Of a DNA stretch of 55,674 nucleotides, positions 27,719 through 35,112 are shown piece by piece. This DNA is from Bacteroidales bacterium. Lineage in GTDB: Bacteria; Bacteroidota; Bacteroidia; Bacteroidales; F082. The stretch spans positions 1-55,674 of the forward strand of contig JAGCPH010000018.1 of assembly GCA_017645275.1 (NCBI GenBank), given 5' to 3'. Position numbers and translations under genes: made by a program. The notes beneath the pieces are model-generated. The model was given only the letters and a program-made list of their open reading frames with translations, made no database searches and was not told where the DNA came from. Positions within the stretch are counted from its first letter, which is position 1. The number at the start of each line of letters is the position of its first letter.

Positions 27719-27805
27719 TTAGCAATTTTTAATAGCGTGGATTGTTTCAATTGCCAATGCTATCCCTGATAAACCAACCACTACAATTAATGCTGGCTTG
27801 CTCAT
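27719..27805 (-). CDS. Candidate 28-aa hydrophobic small protein
   Basis: A 29-codon frame starting ATG: MSKPALIVVVGLSGIALAIE then TIHAIKNC. Nearly the whole peptide could form one membrane helix, flanked by Lys residues. It has its own promoter about 115 nt upstream, a strong structured leader with a terminator-like U run, and a 12-bp hairpin after the stop. No Shine-Dalgarno is clear. The layout recalls type I toxin or regulated small membrane protein genes, but I recognise no family. Translation is unproven. Confidence 0.4.
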   Translation of the reverse strand: MSKPALIVVVGLSGIALAIETIHAIKNC

Positions 27806-27852
27806 CTTTGATAAGCTCTTAAAATTTAATACAGTTCCTAATAGCTGCATCT

Positions 27853-27909
27853 GAAAAACTACTGGTAGATTTTTCGATGGACCAACGTGGTTAACCATCG
27901 TTTTACCAG
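27853..27909 (-). promoter_or_regulatory. Structured attenuator-like leader of the 28-codon ORF
   Basis: On the minus strand the leader folds as CTGGTA (27904-27909 complement) with TACCAG, then CGATGG with CCATCG, then ACCA with TGGT, all nested. Three nt after the stem comes TTTTT, as in an intrinsic terminator. It lies just downstream of a -7 box. Confidence 0.6.
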
Positions 27910-27915
27910 CGGCTG

Positions 27916-27923
27916 CAAAAATA
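27916..27923 (-). promoter_or_regulatory. -7 box TATTTTTG for the small-ORF unit
   Basis: The minus strand TATTTTTG lies 7 nt upstream of the nested leader hairpin. Confidence 0.6.
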
Positions 27924-27953
27924 TAAATAAAAAATGTACGAAAGTTTTTTATT

Positions 27954-28304
27954 TCAGTAAAAATTGAAAAAACCTGCTTTTTCCATTAATGGATACCAAT
28001 CTTCAGTTGTTTTTGTTTTTTCCCAGAATTGTTTTGTCATTTCGGTAATATGTGAATCGTTATAATAATTGATTAGCAAACCATTGATATATTCTATGCA
28101 GGCGTTATGATAAGCCTCCAATGCTTTCATGGCTTCTTGGGATAAGGTTTTTTGTTCGGCGACTTTTTCATCTAATTCAGGATCAGAATTTCCATTTTTC
28201 TTTTTTCCAAGTTCAAGAACTTCATTTGATTTATCACGGAATTGATCGCATTTGTTTATCCATTTTTCTCGAAAATCGTAAATAGTTTTTTGTGAGTTTG
28301 TCAT
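27954..28304 (-). CDS. Small soluble helical protein of unknown function
   Basis: A 116-aa protein, highly charged and predicted mostly helical, with no signal peptide or membrane segment (for example CDQFRDKSNEVLELGKKKNG; SQEAMKALEAYHNACIEYIN). It ends in aromatic residues (GFFNFY). I recognise no family. It is AT-rich like the other accessory genes here, has its own -7 box 26 nt upstream, and lies in an island of small genes. Confidence 0.7.
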   Translation of the reverse strand: MTNSQKTIYDFREKWINKCDQFRDKSNEVLELGKKKNGNSDPELDEKVAEQKTLSQEAMKALEAYHNACIEYINGLLINYYNDSHITEMTKQFWEKTKTTEDWYPLMEKAGFFNFY

Positions 28305-28330
28305 AATAATGTAAGTTTATATTTCAGTTG

Positions 28331-28338
28331 CAAAGATA
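28331..28338 (-). promoter_or_regulatory. -7 box TATCTTTG for the 116-aa protein gene
   Basis: The minus strand TATCTTTG lies 26 nt upstream of the ATG at 28304, directly after the preceding terminator. Confidence 0.65.
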
Positions 28339-28339
28339 A

Positions 28340-28368
28340 TAAAAAAAGCCCGCTCGGTGGAGCGGGCT
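28340..28368 (-). terminator. Terminator after the second PLGSG small-protein gene
   Basis: Arms AGCCCGCTC (28347-28355) and GAGCGGGCT (28360-28368), then T7 on the minus strand. Confidence 0.88.
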
Positions 28369-28374
28369 GAAACT

Positions 28375-28432
28375 GCACAAATTAAGTTTGCCATTTTTCT
28401 GATTCCGTATAGATGAAATTAGAAATTTGTGC
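28375..28432 (-). repeat. Inverted repeat in the 3' UTR of the second small-protein gene
   Basis: Arms GCACAAATT (28375-28383) and AATTTGTGC (28424-28432) separated by 40 nt, placed between stop codon and terminator as in the paralog at 22404-22454. The loops share TTCTAA(C/T)TTCA. Confidence 0.65.
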
Positions 28433-28444
28433 TGTTATTTTTAT

Positions 28445-28699
28445 TTATTTTTTTCTCTTGCGAGCGACGGCGTAGCCGGCACCGAGGGCGGTGAGTACTA
28501 AGAGGCCGCTGCCGAGAGGAGCACCTGTTGTATTTTCTGTGAGATTGTGGTTTGGTGCGCCGAGTATCAATTCACTGTTTCCTGTACCCCTGTCATCATA
28601 ACCGTTGTCATAATTGCCGAAGAAACCGTCCATACGCTGTGCGCTGGCACCGAAAGCCATCATTGTCACGAATGCAATTGCGAATAATATCTTTTTCAT
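28445..28699 (-). CDS. Small secreted protein with PLGSG C-terminal anchor-like signal (paralog B)
   Basis: An 84-aa paralog of the 22468 protein: signal peptide ending ASAQ, a conserved GFFGNYDNGYDDRGTG segment, and the tail PLGSGLLVLTALGAGYAVAR then KRKK, 17 residues of which are identical in both. Unlike paralog A it stands alone, with a weak -7-like TTCGTTTG upstream. Shared features suggest that the DGFF-NYDNGY core and the tail are both functional. Processing and role are unknown. Confidence 0.8.
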   Translation of the reverse strand: MKKILFAIAFVTMMAFGASAQRMDGFFGNYDNGYDDRGTGNSELILGAPNHNLTENTTGAPLGSGLLVLTALGAGYAVARKRKK

Positions 28700-28705
28700 T
28701 TTTTA

Positions 28706-28713
28706 TATCTTTG
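28706..28713 (+). promoter_or_regulatory. -7 box TATCTTTG for the DUF6266 gene
   Basis: TATCTTTG lies 83 nt upstream of the ATG at 28797, just outside the divergent small-protein gene. Confidence 0.55.
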
Positions 28714-28796
28714 CAAACGAATCCAAGAGCTACTATGCTAGCTAGTGGTTTGAGGATGGGAAAAACAAATTATCAACTTTTTAAATTATTAAGATT

Positions 28797-29624
28797 ATGG
28801 GAAAAATTAATTGGAGTTTAACTTCAGGATTCACAAAGAAGCTCGGCAATGTGGTCGGCTTCAACTGGAAAGGGCAGAACATTTTGCGTGCCTTGGTGCC
28901 AGTCAAAAACAGCAAAACAGAAAGCCAGCAATTGCAACGCGGCAAGTTCGGATTTCTCGGTAACCTCAGTGGGATTGTTTATGACGCTATCGTTGAAGGC
29001 TATCGCCTCGAGGCCAACAAGAACCGATCAACCCAGAGTGGCTTGTTCATCAAGAATAACATGGACATCTTCAGTGGCAACACACGTGATGAGTTGACCG
29101 TAGATCTCTCAGCACTGCAGCTCAGCGATGGCAAATTGAAGGGTGTGGTTTGCGGCAGTCCTGCCATTAGCGGCACTACCCTCACCGTCGTGGTGAGCAA
29201 CACCGCAGCTATCAACCGCCGCACGGCATTGGCCGACAGAGTTTACATCTGCGCCTACTGCCCGAAACTGGAAGACGCCGTGTGCGCTTGCGTCGGTACC
29301 CGTCAGGGTGGCTCGTTTGAACTCACAGTGCCGGCAGAATACGCCTCTGAGCTGGTTCATGTTTATGCCTTCGTGGTAGGAGCAGCCAGCACCAACGACG
29401 GAGTGGCATCGCCAACCATCTATCTCGGCACAGCCGGCGAAGGAACAGCAACTCCTTCGACAGGCTCAGGAACCGGTACTGGTAGTGGCTCAGGAACCGG
29501 CGGCAACACTGGTGGCAATACCGGCGGTAACACTGGAGGTAACACTGGAGGTAACACCGGTGGCGACGACAACGGCGGTGACGACAACGGCGGTGACGGC
29601 GACGGCACAATTGAAACCGAGTAA
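28797..29624 (+). CDS. DUF6266 family protein with Gly-Asn-Thr repeat tail
   Basis: A 275-aa protein. Residues about 1-210 match the DUF6266 pattern as I remember it (GFTKKLGNVVGFNWKGQNIL; KFGFLGNLSGIVYDAI). No signal peptide or membrane segment is seen. The last about 60 residues are low complexity: GTGTGSGSGTGG, then five GGNT units, then GGDDNGGDDNGGDGDG. The repeat DNA (about 29505-29600, 12-nt units) could vary in copy number by slippage. The family has no function known to me. Confidence 0.75.
   Translation: MGKINWSLTSGFTKKLGNVVGFNWKGQNILRALVPVKNSKTESQQLQRGKFGFLGNLSGIVYDAIVEGYRLEANKNRSTQSGLFIKNNMDIFSGNTRDELTVDLSALQLSDGKLKGVVCGSPAISGTTLTVVVSNTAAINRRTALADRVYICAYCPKLEDAVCACVGTRQGGSFELTVPAEYASELVHVYAFVVGAASTNDGVASPTIYLGTAGEGTATPSTGSGTGTGSGSGTGGNTGGNTGGNTGGNTGGNTGGDDNGGDDNGGDGDGTIETE
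29505..29602 (+). repeat. In-frame 12-nt tandem repeats encoding GGNT and GDDN
   Basis: About five units of the GGTAACACTGGA type followed by GGCGACGACAAC-type units, all in frame at the end of the DUF6266 gene. Confidence 0.8.
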
Positions 29625-29696
29625 CATCCGATGGTGAACGGTTAACGGTGAATTTGCAATGTAGAGACGTCAGATATGTGAAGTGACCCCCAAAAA

Positions 29697-29724
29697 GTAG
29701 AGACGTGCCATGGCACGTCTCTAC
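29697..29724. repeat. GTAGAGACG palindrome, second copy (with half copy at 29661)
   Basis: Perfect 28-nt palindrome with arms GTAGAGACGTGCCA and TGGCACGTCTCTAC. A half-site GTAGAGACGT lies at 29661-29670. The ends match those at 20692 and 53907; the centre differs. Confidence 0.85.
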
Positions 29725-29770
29725 AAATATCTAAAGACTAAAGTATATTGTTGGAATTTTATCGAGGTAA

Positions 29771-29800
29771 AATAAAAAAAGCCGACCGTATGGAATCGAC
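29771..29800 (-). terminator. Terminator of the tRNA-Ser pair
   Basis: Minus-strand stem GTCGA...TCGGC with an inner CC/GG pair, then T7. It follows the downstream tRNA. Confidence 0.65.
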
Positions 29801-29807
29801 TTTAACG

Positions 29808-29894
29808 CGGAGAGAAAGGGATTCGAACCCTTGGAACGCGAAAGCGTTCAACGGTTTTCGAGACCGCCCCATTCGACCACTCTGGCATCTCTCC
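29808..29894 (-). tRNA. tRNA-Ser (anticodon CGA)
   Basis: An 87-nt class II tRNA: acceptor GGAGAGA with TCTCTCC, discriminator G, anticodon loop CTCGAAA (anticodon CGA, reads UCG), long variable arm GAACGC/GCGTTC, and T loop GGTTCGAATCC. CCA is not encoded. It is second in a two-tRNA transcript. Confidence 0.95.
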
Positions 29895-29939
29895 CCAACC
29901 TTTTATAATAGAAAAGCAACCCTTTTGAGTTGCTCTCAG

Positions 29940-30024
29940 CGGAGACAGAGGGATTCGAACCCCCGATACATTTCTGTATAACGGTTTTCAAGACCGCCGC
30001 GATCGACCGCTCTGCCATATCTCC
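29940..30024 (-). tRNA. tRNA-Ser (anticodon TGA)
   Basis: An 85-nt class II tRNA: acceptor GGAGATA with TGTCTCC, discriminator G, anticodon loop CTTGAAA (anticodon TGA), variable arm ATACA/TGTAT, T loop GGTTCGAATCC. CCA is not encoded. Its 5' end is 4 nt after the -7 box, so a 5' leader may be absent or very short. Confidence 0.95.
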
Positions 30025-30028
30025 GCTG

Positions 30029-30036
30029 CAAAAATA
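30029..30036 (-). promoter_or_regulatory. -7 box TATTTTTG for the tRNA-Ser pair
   Basis: The minus strand TATTTTTG ends 4 nt before the mature 5' end of tRNA-Ser(TGA). Confidence 0.65.
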
Positions 30037-30099
30037 CAAAAGTTTTCAATGCAACAAACTTTTTTTGAAAAATTTTTAATTTTTTCCGAAAAAATGCCT

Positions 30100-30107
30100 T
30101 ATCTTTG
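30100..30107 (+). promoter_or_regulatory. -7 box TATCTTTG for the TPR-TM-HTH gene
   Basis: TATCTTTG ends 9 nt before the ATG at 30117. An upstream TTG start at 30105 lies inside the box and is rejected. Confidence 0.7.
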
Positions 30108-30116
30108 TATCCGAAT

Positions 30117-31646
30117 ATGAGGAGTTTTGAACGACATATCGCCTTTATTGCGTTGCTAATCACAGCATTATGCTTCTTTACCTGCAACAAGAAATCCGTC
30201 CCAACAGAGGTTTTGGATTTCAAAATCAATTATGAAAACTCCGACGAGTACCTCGAAAATCTGTCGAAAATAGCCGACAGCTGCTCCGAATTTTACGCCA
30301 ACGACCCGATTTTTCTTGAAAAAAAATCACAAATCAACTATCAGAAAGGGCGCAACGAACGCAAAAACGGCAAATATATAGATGCCGCACACTCGCTAAT
30401 CGAAGCATACAACTCGCAGAAAGCCCTTATATCACTGAAGAAAACAGCCGATAACGACGACTACCACTACCTCGGTCAGATCCTCGACAACATTGGCGAC
30501 GTGTATTCCGACGTCAACAGCGTGAAACCGGCATCGTATTTCTACGACCAGGCTCTGGAACAGTTTCAGAACGCCAACCGCCAACATGAGGTGATCGACA
30601 TGCTGCTGAAGATCGGCGACCTTTACCAGCACAACCATATCTCGAATATCGCACTGCTGAACTACGAGACCGCCGAGGAAAAGAAAAACCTCACCGAAGA
30701 TCAGTATAACCTCATCCAAATCAAAAAAGGAATAGCATTATACGACATTTTCGACATAAATTCGGCCGATTCGCTATATGGAAGAATGTGGACAAAATCG
30801 CTGCAATCGATTGAATTCCAATATTTTACAGCATGCCATTTTTATTACAACAACGATTTCGCCGAAGCACTGCCCTATCTGCTGAAATGTTTTGACGAAG
30901 GCGACGCAAAAATGAAGATGGAAGCAGCGGAAATGCTTGCCAGCGTTTACTATTCGCTAAATGGCCACGACAAAGAGCTGTATTACGCACAATATCAGGC
31001 CAAGGCACAGTCGGCAGAGGCCCGACTCACCCCTGTGAAGATGGAACTCGACAACATATTCGAACAATTCGCTAACGACAACAGTTCGAAACCGAAAGAT
31101 AACTCAAAGAGTTTCAACGGCTTAGTCTGGATACTGATAATCGTTATCCTTATATTAATAATAGGTGTGGTCGTATTCTACAAACATGCCAAAAAGAACT
31201 CTCCAGAGATCATCACTCCAGTTGAAACCACACCAGATACGCCGAAACGCACATTCGAAGAAGGCTGTGAGATGTTTGTCAACTCCAAGATTTACAAGGA
31301 GATAAAGGAATCGATGGAAGGCAAAGAGATATTGATAAAGACCGTGGGCGACTTCCCTCGCCTGGCCCTCACCCGTAACAAGATCGTGGCGCTGACAACG
31401 ACGTTTAACGAGGCTTTTCCAAACCTAACACATTCATTAGCAGCAGCTTATCCCGATTTAACACAAGCCGACTTCAGGTTTATCATTTTGAGTTTCATGG
31501 GTTTCTCCAACCTTGAAATCGCCGTTTTGCTCAAGCAGACATACAGCGCCGCCAACAAACGTGGCAACCGCATCGAGGCGATTTTCGACACTCAGCTGGA
31601 GCTCGACCATTTTATTCCTGGTTTTTTAAGCACTTACAAGTACTGA
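30117..31646 (+). CDS. TPR-transmembrane-HTH regulator
   Basis: A 509-aa protein. The N-terminus is a signal or lipoprotein-like segment (CFFTCNKK). Residues about 40-320 form TPR repeats (HYLGQILDNIGDVYSDVNSV; DMLLKIGDLYQHNHISNIAL). A membrane helix follows at about 335-356 (LVWILIIVILILIIGVVVFY), then a cytoplasmic part ending in a LuxR-like helix-turn-helix (FRFIILSFMGFSNLEIAVLL, residues about 440-495). This is the common Bacteroidetes one-component layout in which the TPR domain senses outside and the HTH acts inside. Target genes are unknown; the divergent neighbours are tRNAs. Confidence 0.8.
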   Translation: MRSFERHIAFIALLITALCFFTCNKKSVPTEVLDFKINYENSDEYLENLSKIADSCSEFYANDPIFLEKKSQINYQKGRNERKNGKYIDAAHSLIEAYNSQKALISLKKTADNDDYHYLGQILDNIGDVYSDVNSVKPASYFYDQALEQFQNANRQHEVIDMLLKIGDLYQHNHISNIALLNYETAEEKKNLTEDQYNLIQIKKGIALYDIFDINSADSLYGRMWTKSLQSIEFQYFTACHFYYNNDFAEALPYLLKCFDEGDAKMKMEAAEMLASVYYSLNGHDKELYYAQYQAKAQSAEARLTPVKMELDNIFEQFANDNSSKPKDNSKSFNGLVWILIIVILILIIGVVVFYKHAKKNSPEIITPVETTPDTPKRTFEEGCEMFVNSKIYKEIKESMEGKEILIKTVGDFPRLALTRNKIVALTTTFNEAFPNLTHSLAAAYPDLTQADFRFIILSFMGFSNLEIAVLLKQTYSAANKRGNRIEAIFDTQLELDHFIPGFLSTYKY

Positions 31647-31754
31647 AAATCGGCATAGCGTAATTTATTGTAGCTCATACAGTTACACGGATTTCTTCCA
31701 CATTTTTCCACAAAAAACACGGCCAAAATCCTTGACAAAATTTATTTACGGTTG

Positions 31755-31762
31755 TACTTTTG
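31755..31762 (+). promoter_or_regulatory. -7 box TACTTTTG for the GWxTD gene
   Basis: TACTTTTG lies 26 nt before the ATG at 31789, with TTGAC about 22 nt further upstream. Confidence 0.65.
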
Positions 31763-31788
31763 CACTCGAATTAAATTTTTATAGCATC

Positions 31789-33273
31789 ATGAAAAGACTT
31801 TTTATTATCTGTTTAATGGTTATGGTTGGCATCAGTGCCAGCGCGCAACAGCAGAAAGCATTAAACTCATATATCTCATACGCCACTTTCAATGCGCCAG
31901 GTGACGACGCAAATCCTTATATCGAGACTTACATCACTTTCGACAAGAGCAGTCTTATATATATAAAAGGTGCCGACGGACAATACAACGCCACTGTCAA
32001 CATCACGGTGATGTTCAAACAGGACGAGTCGATAAAGAACTTCGGAAAATATTCATTGACAAGCCCATCGGTTGCCGACACTGCCAATATAAGCGGTTTC
32101 TTCATGGACATGCAACGTTATTCGCTCACCAATGGCTATTACACCATGGAAGTGACTCTTGAGGACGAGAACAACAAGGCTGTCGCCCCATACAAAGTGG
32201 AAGAGCAGTTTTTGATTGATTATCCTGAAACGTTTTCAATATCAAACATCATTGGTCTCGAGAGCTATACGAAAGCCGATCCTGCAAGCAGCTCAGCCCG
32301 TCACGGCTACGAGCTCATCCCGATGATGATGCCATTCTATCCTGAAAGCGCCAACAGACTCTCGTTCTACGCAGAGATATACAACGCGAAAAAACAGCTT
32401 GGTGAGAACGAGAAATATCTTCTCAACACTTACCTCTGCACTTTCGAAAACAACGCCAAACTCAACAACTACTATTACACCAAGAGGATGACCGCCAAGG
32501 ATATCGATGTGATTATCAACAGCATAGATATCACCAATCTGCCTTCAGGCAACTATTATCTGGTGCTCGAGGCTCGCGACCGCAACAACGAAGTCATCGG
32601 TTTGAACCGTTACTTCTTCCAGCGCAGCAATCCATATTATCAGGTTGACGAGTCTGTGATGGCGAATATCGATATCTCAAGCGTTTTCACTGGAAGAATC
32701 GACAATATCGACACCATCCGCGAGTATATCAGGACTATCGACCCGATTTCAACCATGGTTGAGAAAGAATATGGCCGTCAGCTCATCAAGACCAACGACC
32801 TCAAGACGATGCAACAGTATTTCTACACATTCTGGGCAAGCCGCAACAAGGTCACTCCAGAGCAGGCATGGCTCGACTATTACGCACAGGTATTGAGAGT
32901 CAACGCTTCGTTCAACTCGGTCAACAGCAAAGGCTACGACACCGACCGTGGCATAGTGTTTTTGAAATACGGCGCTCCAGACAGAATCGTTCAGAGCTAC
33001 AACGAGCCAGGCGCCTACCCTTACGAGATCTGGCATTACTACCAACTCGGCTCGCAGCGTAACAAGAAGTTCGTGTTTATGACGCTCGATTTGGCCACCA
33101 ACGACTTCCAGCTCATCCATTCAGATGCTGTAGGCGAACTCAGCAACTTCAGATGGACCACCGAGATCTACCAGAGGACTTACGGCACCTATTACGACTA
33201 CGGTGTTGACGGTGCTGCCGATCCTAACTCATACGGCGACAAGGCCAAAGACTACTACGACCTTCCGAGATAG
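31789..33273 (+). CDS. GWxTD domain-containing secreted protein
   Basis: A 494-aa protein with signal peptide 1-19 (ending ASAQ). Most of the protein is beta-rich. The C-terminal region (about 340-480) matches the GWxTD domain family: TFWASRNKVTPEQAWLDYYA, then DRGIVFLKYGAPDRIVQSYN and YEIWHYYQLGSQRNKKFVFM. The exact GWxTD tetrad is not conserved here (TFWASR is at the equivalent place). The domain is common in Bacteroidetes and its function is not established. It is followed by a terminator. Confidence 0.8.
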   Translation: MKRLFIICLMVMVGISASAQQQKALNSYISYATFNAPGDDANPYIETYITFDKSSLIYIKGADGQYNATVNITVMFKQDESIKNFGKYSLTSPSVADTANISGFFMDMQRYSLTNGYYTMEVTLEDENNKAVAPYKVEEQFLIDYPETFSISNIIGLESYTKADPASSSARHGYELIPMMMPFYPESANRLSFYAEIYNAKKQLGENEKYLLNTYLCTFENNAKLNNYYYTKRMTAKDIDVIINSIDITNLPSGNYYLVLEARDRNNEVIGLNRYFFQRSNPYYQVDESVMANIDISSVFTGRIDNIDTIREYIRTIDPISTMVEKEYGRQLIKTNDLKTMQQYFYTFWASRNKVTPEQAWLDYYAQVLRVNASFNSVNSKGYDTDRGIVFLKYGAPDRIVQSYNEPGAYPYEIWHYYQLGSQRNKKFVFMTLDLATNDFQLIHSDAVGELSNFRWTTEIYQRTYGTYYDYGVDGAADPNSYGDKAKDYYDLPR

Positions 33274-33314
33274 AGTAATTTTTAAACATACCACATACCA
33301 CACATACTTTGTTT

Positions 33315-33355
33315 GATAACGGGGTTTGGAGCGATCCAGGCCCCTTATCGTTTTC
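33315..33355 (+). terminator. Terminator of the GWxTD gene
   Basis: GATAACGGGG (33315-33324) pairs with CCCCTTATC (33341-33349) with one bulge, and TGGA/TCCA pairs inside; TTTTC follows. Confidence 0.8.
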
Positions 33356-33445
33356 TCCCATAATTGTCAAATCACCGCCCATCAATTGATTCTGGATTAT
33401 TCGAATGCCGGTGATTTATTCACCAAAGGTGAATGCTTTCGCAAA

Positions 33446-33474
33446 GCTCAGGTCTCGACTCCGCTCGGAATGAC
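33446..33474 (+). repeat. Dispersed GGAATGAC repeat, copy 3
   Basis: GCTCAGGTCTCGACTCCGCT then CGGAATGAC, in the intergenic region before the glycosyltransferase. Confidence 0.75.
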
Positions 33475-33536
33475 GGTGTGAATGTTGTTTTTTAAAAAAA
33501 ATAACATAAGTAAGACCATTTTAAGTAAAAAAATCG

Positions 33537-33544
33537 TAATTTTG
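33537..33544 (+). promoter_or_regulatory. -7 box TAATTTTG for the glycosyltransferase
   Basis: TAATTTTG ends 5 nt before the ATG at 33550, so the mRNA is probably leaderless. Confidence 0.7.
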
Positions 33545-33549
33545 TCGGC

Positions 33550-34569
33550 ATGAAAAAAGTGGCGGTAGTCATATTGAATTACAACGGCAGGAAATTCTTG
33601 GAGAAGTTTCTTCCTACCGTTATAGAGCACAGCAGCGAGGTGGCGGATGTCATCGTCGCCGACAATGCCTCTACCGATGACTCTGTGGCTTTCATGAGAG
33701 AGGCCTTCCCTTCTATCAGATTGATAATCAATGACAACAACGGCGGTTTTTCGACAGGTTACAACGTCGCTTTACGTCAAGTGGAGGCCCAATATTATTG
33801 TCTTTTGAACTCCGACATCGAGGTGACGCCACATTGGATCGAGCCAGTGATAGAGCTGATGGACAGCGACCCGACGATAGCGGCCTGCCAGCCTAAAATC
33901 CTCTCGTATCACGACAAGGAGAAGTTCGAATATGCCGGTGCAGGTGGCGGTTTCATCGACAAATACGGCTATCCGTTCTGTCGTGGCAGGGTGTTTCAGC
34001 ATCTGGAGAGCGACAACGGACAATACGACGACGTGAAAGAGGTGTTTTGGGCCACAGGAGCGTGTATGTTTGTGCGTTCCGACGTATATCACCGCTTCGG
34101 GGGCCTGGACGACAGTTTCTTCGCCCATATGGAGGAGATAGATTTCTGCTGGAGGGTGAAAAACAACGACTATAAGGTGATGTACTGCCCGCAGTCGAAG
34201 GTGTATCATATAGGTGGCGGCACCTTGCCAAAGAGCTCGGCCCGCAAGACGTATCTCAACTTCCGAAACAACCTGTCGCTGCTGATGAAAAACCTTCCAA
34301 ATGGCGCCGTATTCACCACTATCGCATACCGCATTCTGCTGGATTGGGTGGCAGGACTGAAGTTCCTGTTTGACGGCAGTTTCGCCGACCTTTGGGCAGT
34401 GACGAGGGCTCACCTGAGCTTCTACAGGCATCTGCGTGTTTTAAGAAAGAAACGCAGAGCGCTGCCGCACAAGCATGTGTCGATGGTTTATCAGAAAAAC
34501 ATCGTGTTCAAGCATTTCTTGGAGAAGAAAAAGCTGTATACTGAATTAAACGAGAAAGATTTTTCATAA
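33550..34569 (+). CDS. Glycosyltransferase family 2 (rhamnosyltransferase-like)
   Basis: A 339-aa GT-A enzyme: VAVVILNYNGRKFLEKFLP, the nucleotide-binding VIVADNASTDDS, NNGGFSTGYNVA, and the metal-binding-type region LLNSDIEVTP, then GGLDDSFFAHMEEIDFCWR. The GGF..GxN and EEIDFCWR blocks are typical of WbbL-type rhamnosyltransferases. There is no membrane segment, but the C-terminal basic helices could bind the inner face of the membrane. It is a single-gene unit and probably works in surface polysaccharide assembly; donor and acceptor are not evident. Confidence 0.92.
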   Translation: MKKVAVVILNYNGRKFLEKFLPTVIEHSSEVADVIVADNASTDDSVAFMREAFPSIRLIINDNNGGFSTGYNVALRQVEAQYYCLLNSDIEVTPHWIEPVIELMDSDPTIAACQPKILSYHDKEKFEYAGAGGGFIDKYGYPFCRGRVFQHLESDNGQYDDVKEVFWATGACMFVRSDVYHRFGGLDDSFFAHMEEIDFCWRVKNNDYKVMYCPQSKVYHIGGGTLPKSSARKTYLNFRNNLSLLMKNLPNGAVFTTIAYRILLDWVAGLKFLFDGSFADLWAVTRAHLSFYRHLRVLRKKRRALPHKHVSMVYQKNIVFKHFLEKKKLYTELNEKDFS

Positions 34570-34585
34570 AGTTTATATAGTTTTC

Positions 34586-34645
34586 AGTCGTCATTATTCA
34601 ATTGCCACCTTTCTGCGAAAGCTGAAGATTGAATAATTGACGACT
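34586..34645. repeat. Long imperfect inverted repeat 3' of the glycosyltransferase
   Basis: AGTCGTCATTATTCAAT pairs with ATTGAATAATTGACGACT with one bulge. No T run follows on either strand, so it is not a standard terminator. Confidence 0.6.
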
Positions 34646-34673
34646 AAAAAAACAAACTGTTTATGTTGAAATA

Positions 34674-34701
34674 GGATTTCTCGACTACGCTCGAAATGAC
34701 A
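34674..34701 (+). repeat. Dispersed GAAATGACA repeat, copy 4, overlapping the aroQ 3' end
   Basis: GGATTTCTCGACTACGCTCG then AAATGACA. Its first part lies outside aroQ and the rest is read by aroQ as its last codons and stop. Confidence 0.8.
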
Positions 34702-35110
34702 GCAAGAAGCTTATTGCTTCAGAATAGCCTTCAAGACCGTGTCCCACGATGGTTTTCACGGCGGCGTCGGCGGTGTAGGAATGGTGGCGGAAGGGCTCGC
34801 GTTCATAGATATTTGAGATATGAACCTCGACCACCGGGATGCCTATGGAACGTACAGCATCGGCGAGAGCTATTGATGTGTGCGCATAACCTCCAGGATT
34901 CATCACCACGCCATCATAACGGTCCATCGCCTCATGCAGCTTATCGATAAGCACTCCTTCGTGATTTGACTGAAAAGTATCGATCTGATGTTCGGGAAAC
35001 CGTTTTTTGACGATATCTAAAAACTCGTCAAGTGATTGAGTACCATATATTTCAGGCTCACGACGCCCGATGAGGTTCAGATTAGGACCGTTTAAAACCA
35101 ATATCTTCAT
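34685..35110 (-). CDS. aroQ: 3-dehydroquinate dehydratase, type II
   Basis: A 141-aa dodecameric type II enzyme of the shikimate pathway. Signatures: ILVLNGPNLNLIGRREPEIYG with the catalytic Tyr, SNHEG, NPGGYAHTSIALADA, and VHISNIYEREPFRHHS. The C-terminus departs from the family: SFLLSFRA and the stop are encoded by a dispersed repeat that has replaced or trimmed the normal end. The start at 35110 lies 2 nt after the ATPase stop, so it is the last gene of a seven-gene minus-strand unit. Confidence 0.95.
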   Translation of the reverse strand: MKILVLNGPNLNLIGRREPEIYGTQSLDEFLDIVKKRFPEHQIDTFQSNHEGVLIDKLHEAMDRYDGVVMNPGGYAHTSIALADAVRSIGIPVVEVHISNIYEREPFRHHSYTADAAVKTIVGHGLEGYSEAISFLLSFRA

Positions 35111-35112
35111 AA

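Noticed and set aside
27525-27725. 66-codon minus-strand gene
   Set aside because: No promoter of its own, overlap with the 12-bp hairpin and the 28-codon ORF, and composition unlike a protein.
29748-30229. Several reading frames across the tRNA-Ser pair
   Set aside because: They cross two clear tRNA genes and show no protein features.
34586-34645. Terminator of the glycosyltransferase or aroQ
   Set aside because: The stem is long but no T run follows on either strand.
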